A stretch of DNA of 64,000 nt. It comes from Pseudaquabacterium terrae. Lineage in GTDB: Bacteria; Pseudomonadota; Gammaproteobacteria; Burkholderiales; Burkholderiaceae_C. The notes under the pieces are model-generated. The model did no database searches. It was not told the origin of the DNA and was given only the letters and a program-made list of their open reading frames with translations. Position numbers and translations under genes: made by a program. Position 1 is the first letter of the stretch; every line of letters starts with the position of its first letter. Where the stretch lies: contig NZ_JABRWJ010000003.1 in NCBI RefSeq assembly GCF_013266755.1, forward strand, positions 124,001 to 188,000, read 5' to 3'. Below, one piece after another: positions 60,968 to 64,000 of the stretch.

Positions 60968-61483
60968 ATGCAATCCCGCCTGATCTCGTCTGTCGCCGCG
61001 ATGGCCATCGGCCTTACGCTCGCCGCCACGCTGGCCGGCACCGCCTCCGCCCAAACCGCGACACCGGCCCAGACGGCCGCCTCGAAGAAGGCGCTGGCCG
61101 ACACGCACAAGGACATCCAGGCCACGCTCGGCGTGCTGCCCGGCTTCTTCCTCGCCTACCCCGAAGAAGGCCTGCCCGGCGCGTGGGCGGCGTTCAAGCA
61201 GGTGCAGGTGGCCGAGAACACCCGCATCAGCCCGAAGATGAAGCAGCTGATCGGGCTGGCGGTCTCGGCGCAGGTGCCGTGCAGCTACTGCGTCTACTTC
61301 CACACCCAGGTGGCCAAGGCCTACGGCGCCACGCCCGAGGAGATCAAGGAAGCCGTGGCGCTGGCAGCCATCTCACGCCACTGGAGCACCGTGCTCAACG
61401 GCATGGCCATCGACATGACAAGCTTCCGCTCCGAGGTGGACACTTCGCTGCGGGTCGCCGCCGAACGCGCCGCGAAGAAGTAG
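60968..61483 (+). CDS. Exported AhpD-like carboxymuconolactone decarboxylase-family protein
   Basis: The 171-residue product has a signal peptide (AAMAIGLTLAATLAGTASA). The AhpD/CMD core carries the redox CxxC and proton-relay His in VSAQVPCSYCVYFHTQVAKA. Periplasmic AhpD-like proteins are thought to act in thiol-based peroxide or radical defence. AAGGAG precedes the ATG. It is the first gene of a four-gene same-strand run with short gaps (unknown 109-residue protein, nitrilase, flavin-oxidase-like). It is divergent from the BTAD regulator. Confidence 0.88.
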   Translation: MQSRLISSVAAMAIGLTLAATLAGTASAQTATPAQTAASKKALADTHKDIQATLGVLPGFFLAYPEEGLPGAWAAFKQVQVAENTRISPKMKQLIGLAVSAQVPCSYCVYFHTQVAKAYGATPEEIKEAVALAAISRHWSTVLNGMAIDMTSFRSEVDTSLRVAAERAAKK

Positions 61484-61519
61484 TCGCCCCCCGCTTCACT
61501 TCACCCAGGAGCCCTCGCC

Positions 61520-61849
61520 ATGCCCACCGACACCCCCACCCTCGACGGCCGCAGCTTCCACGGCGTCGTGCTCGAGCGCGGCAAGACCGCCGGCGACGCC
61601 GACACGCTGAGCTTCGAGGGCGGCCGCTTCCGCTCGAGCGCCTGCGACCGCTACGGCTACGGCGACGGCCCCTACACCGCGACCGCCCGCGACGGCGCCG
61701 TGCACTTCGAGGCCGAGACCCGCAGCGCCAAGTACGGCGCGCTGCGCTGGCACGGCGTGGTGCGCGGCGCGCGCCTGGACGGCACGCTGACGATGATGCG
61801 CGACGGCGAGCCCGCCGGCGAGAAGTGGGTGCTGGCGGGGGAGGCCTGA
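61520..61849 (+). CDS. Small unknown protein in the nitrilase operon
   Basis: The 109-residue product is soluble and beta-rich, with repeated short strands (FHGVVLERGKTAGDADTLSF, GALRWHGVVRGARLDGTLTM). It contains one Cys and no signal peptide. The family is not recognised. An AGGAG site lies upstream, and the stop is 3 bp before the nitrilase ATG, so the two genes are translationally close and probably function together. The sequence suggests a small barrel or lipocalin-like sheet. Confidence 0.7.
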   Translation: MPTDTPTLDGRSFHGVVLERGKTAGDADTLSFEGGRFRSSACDRYGYGDGPYTATARDGAVHFEAETRSAKYGALRWHGVVRGARLDGTLTMMRDGEPAGEKWVLAGEA

Positions 61850-61852
61850 ACC

Positions 61853-62794
61853 ATGGCCAAGATCGCGATCGTCCAGCACGCGCCGGTCTTCCTCGATCGC
61901 GCGGCCACGCTCGACCGCGCCACCGCCGCGGTGGCCGAAGCCGCCGCGGCCGGCGCCCGGCTGGTGGTGTTTCCCGAGGCCTTCGTGCCCGGCTACCCGG
62001 CCTGGCTGTGGCGGCTGCGCCCGGGCCCCGACATGGCATTGACCGAACAGCTGCACGCGCGGCTGCTGGCCCAGGCGGTGGACCTGGGCCGCGACGATCT
62101 GCAGCCGCTGCAGCAGGCCGCCCGGCAGCACGAGGTGACCGTGGTCTGCGGCATCGACGAATCCGACCGCGCCGCCGGCGGCGACACGCTCTACAACACC
62201 GTCGTCATCATCGGCCCCGACGGCGCGCTGCTGAACCGCCACCGCAAGATGATGCCGACCAACCCCGAGCGCATGGCCTGGGGCTTCGGCGACGCCAGCG
62301 GGCTGAAGGCGGTGGACACGCCGGTCGGCCGCGTCGGCGCGCTGCTGTGCTGGGAGAGCTACATGCCGCTGGCGCGCTGCGCGATGTACGCCCAGGGCGT
62401 GCAGCTCTACGTCGCGCCCACCTACGACAGTGGCGAGCGCTGGCTGGCGACGATGCAGCACATCGCGCGCGAAGGCGGCTGCTGGGTGATCGGCGCCGGC
62501 TGCGCGATCCGCGGCCGCGACCTGGCCGCGGCGATGCCGCCCAAGGCGGGGCTGTTCGACGACAACGACGAATGGATCAATGGCGGCGACTCGGTGGTCG
62601 TCGCGCCCGGCGGCAAGGTGGTGGCCGGGCCCTTGCACGAGGTTCAGGGCATGCTGTTCGCCGACATCGAGCTCGAGCGCGTGGGCATTGCGCGCCGCAG
62701 CCTCGATGTGGTCGGACACTACGCGCGGCCGGACCTGTTCCGGCTGCAGGTCAACACGGCGCCGGCGCGGCCGGTGCACTTCGGCCAGGAGTGA
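61853..62794 (+). CDS. Nitrilase/carbon-nitrogen hydrolase
   Basis: The 313-residue product has the full catalytic triad: Glu42 (VVFPEAFVPGYPAW), Lys132 (NRHRKMMPTNPERMAWGFGD) and Cys166 (GALLCWESYMPLARCAMYAQ). The segment following the Cys (VQLYVAPTYDSGERWLATMQ) and the insertion LFDDNDEWINGGDS are those of the true nitrilase branch rather than amidases. Nitrilases convert organic nitriles to acids and ammonia. The AhpD-like and flavin-oxidase-like genes around it suggest catabolism or detoxification of a small xenobiotic or plant nitrile. The flanking LysR gene is a second possible controller. Confidence 0.92.
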   Translation: MAKIAIVQHAPVFLDRAATLDRATAAVAEAAAAGARLVVFPEAFVPGYPAWLWRLRPGPDMALTEQLHARLLAQAVDLGRDDLQPLQQAARQHEVTVVCGIDESDRAAGGDTLYNTVVIIGPDGALLNRHRKMMPTNPERMAWGFGDASGLKAVDTPVGRVGALLCWESYMPLARCAMYAQGVQLYVAPTYDSGERWLATMQHIAREGGCWVIGAGCAIRGRDLAAAMPPKAGLFDDNDEWINGGDSVVVAPGGKVVAGPLHEVQGMLFADIELERVGIARRSLDVVGHYARPDLFRLQVNTAPARPVHFGQE

Positions 62795-62798
62795 CACG

Positions 62799-63380
62799 AT
62801 GGACCACCCCGTCTACCACGAGGGCATGCGTCAGCTGCAGGACCGCTTCGACTCGCGGCGCCTGGCCGACCGGCTCGACGAACGGCTCGGCCGGGCGGCC
62901 TTCACCGACGACGACCGCGCCTTCATCGAGAGCCGCACGCTGTTCTTCCTGGCCAGCGCCGACGCCGAGGGCCGGCCCGACTGCTCGCACAAGGGCGGCG
63001 CGCCGGGCTTCGTGCGCGTGACGGCGCCGGACGAGCTGGCCTTTCCCAACTACGACGGCAACGGCATGTTCCGCAGCCTGGGCAACGTGCTGGTGAACCC
63101 GGCCGTCGGGCTGCTGTTCATCGATTTCGAATCGCCGCGCCGGCTGCGCGTGAACGGCCGCGCGACGATCGCCGAGGACGACCCGCTGCTCGCGCAGATG
63201 CCGGGCGCTCAGCTGATCGTGCGCGTGCGCGCCGAGCGCATCTTTCCGAACTGCCCGCGCTACATCCACCGCACCGCTGCCGGCGAGCTCTCGGTCTACG
63301 CGCCGCGCGAAGAGCACACGCCGCCGGAGCCGAAGTGGAAGTCGTTCGACTTCGTCGCCGACGTGCTGCCGCGGCGCTGA
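62799..63380 (+). CDS. Pyridoxamine 5'-phosphate oxidase-like flavoprotein
   Basis: The 193-residue product has the split-barrel FMN fold of the PNPOx-like superfamily: TLFFLASADAEGRPDCSHKG, LAFPNYDGNGMFRSLGNVLV, PAVGLLFIDFESPRRLRVNG and a conserved RIFPNCPRYIH. This subgroup (pyridoxamine oxidase-related, FMN-binding) is not the vitamin B6 enzyme itself; the substrate is unknown. It begins 4 bp after the nitrilase stop, so it is the last gene of that operon, and it is convergent with the LysR gene. Confidence 0.88.
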   Translation: MDHPVYHEGMRQLQDRFDSRRLADRLDERLGRAAFTDDDRAFIESRTLFFLASADAEGRPDCSHKGGAPGFVRVTAPDELAFPNYDGNGMFRSLGNVLVNPAVGLLFIDFESPRRLRVNGRATIAEDDPLLAQMPGAQLIVRVRAERIFPNCPRYIHRTAAGELSVYAPREEHTPPEPKWKSFDFVADVLPRR

Positions 63381-63384
63381 GGGC

Positions 63385-64000
63385 TCAAGTCGACCCGGGC
63401 GCCGCGGGCTCGGCGAGCTGCTGGCCCCAGCCCTGCACCAGCTGCTGCAGGGTCTCGGCCACCACGCGGCACGCCGGTGACGACTTGCCGTGCTTGGGCA
63501 GCGCCAGCGTGACGTGGCGGCACAGGTCGGGTCGGACGAGCTGCGTTGCCTGCAGGCGGCCGCTGCGTACTTCGGCTGCTATCGAATACGGGCCGAGGAT
63601 CGAATAGAGGCCGGGCCGGCAGGCCACCAGTTCCTTCTGCACGGTCAGCGAATCGGCCTCGGCCACCGCTTCGAGCTTGAAGCCCAGGCTGCGGGCCGTT
63701 TCGTCGAGCGCGTTGCGCCAGTGGCTGGGGCGGCGCGGCAATACCAGGCGCAGCCCGGCCAGCCGGGAGAAGTTGAGCGTCGGCTCCTGCGTCAGCACGT
63801 CGCCCGGCGCGGACACCAGGTAGGTGTGCGCCACGCTCAGAAGACGCTCCTCCCTGGCGCTAGGGCGAAGGAAGCGGAACAGCACGGCCAGGTCGACCGC
63901 GGCGCTGTCCAGCATGGCATCGAGCTCCGCCCCTTGCGCTTCGGCGATGTCGAGGTGGATGCCCGGATGCTCGGCCTGCAGGCGCTCGAACAGGCGCGTG
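63385..64000 (-). CDS. LysR-family regulator, C-terminal part (5' end outside window)
   Basis: About 205 residues of a LysR substrate-binding domain are present. The frame is open through the right edge, with TRLFERLQAEHPGIHLDIAE as the usual start of the effector domain, then VDLAVLF, LVLPRRPSHWRNALDETARS and a closing VVAETLQQLVQGW helix. The helix-turn-helix lies beyond the window. It is convergent with the nitrilase operon, so local control of that operon is possible but not typical in this orientation. Confidence 0.85.
   Translation of the reverse strand, partial: TRLFERLQAEHPGIHLDIAEAQGAELDAMLDSAAVDLAVLFRFLRPSAREERLLSVAHTYLVSAPGDVLTQEPTLNFSRLAGLRLVLPRRPSHWRNALDETARSLGFKLEAVAEADSLTVQKELVACRPGLYSILGPYSIAAEVRSGRLQATQLVRPDLCRHVTLALPKHGKSSPACRVVAETLQQLVQGWGQQLAEPAAPGST

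Noticed and set aside
58939-63021. A 1360-codon plus-strand open frame
   Set aside because: It runs antisense through the BTAD regulator and out of frame through the AhpD-like and nitrilase genes, all of which have clear catalytic motifs. The long frame is a G+C effect.

Overview
The window is very G+C-rich DNA from a proteobacterium, most probably a betaproteobacterium of the order Burkholderiales. The evidence is the codon use, the PEP-CTERM proteins, a Bug/TctC-free but SBP-rich transporter content, phenylalanine hydroxylase, and a C-terminal module typical of that order on the first gene. No rRNA, tRNA or CRISPR array was seen. Assignments rest on motif recognition and gene order only; no database search was run.

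Region 1 (1-7100) holds a surface beta-helix protein open at the left edge, a cyclase-NTPase-TPR signalling protein with a decayed TPR remnant beside it, a small Cys-rich secreted protein, and a broken C39-peptidase ABC exporter.

Region 2 (7108-29806, all on the minus strand) is a nearly complete non-flagellar type III secretion (injectisome) locus of about 26 genes. From its 5' end: a DUF4384 protein, a lytic transglycosylase, sctV-C-D-F-I-J-K-L, sctN-O-P, a DUF6683-like protein, an unknown protein, a histidine kinase/FixJ-like regulator pair, sctQ-R-S-T-U, a FliO-like gene, a long protein with a needle-like C-terminus, and three unknown genes. Stop/start overlaps (ATGA, GTGA, TGATG) show tight translational coupling. 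Four copies of an ECF/HrpL-type box (TGAACC-N16-CRACNNA) lie upstream of likely transcription units. No translocon, gatekeeper or effector gene is recognisable, so these are elsewhere or are among the unknown genes.

Region 3 (30016-36238) has phhA, then an IS21-like remnant, then a visibly less G+C-rich pair: a TIR-NTPase-TPR protein and a trypsin-like peptidase. This is the best candidate for an undescribed (probably antiphage) system.

Region 4 (36444-64000) is mixed chromosomal content. It includes metallo-hydrolases, a calpain-like protease, two solute-binding proteins, a patatin, a FEN-type exonuclease, a PEP-CTERM protein, two further NTPase-TPR regulators, a CHASE hybrid kinase whose receiver has lost its phospho-acceptor, and a lysozyme inhibitor. 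It ends with an AhpD-like/nitrilase/flavin-oxidase operon and a LysR gene cut by the right edge.
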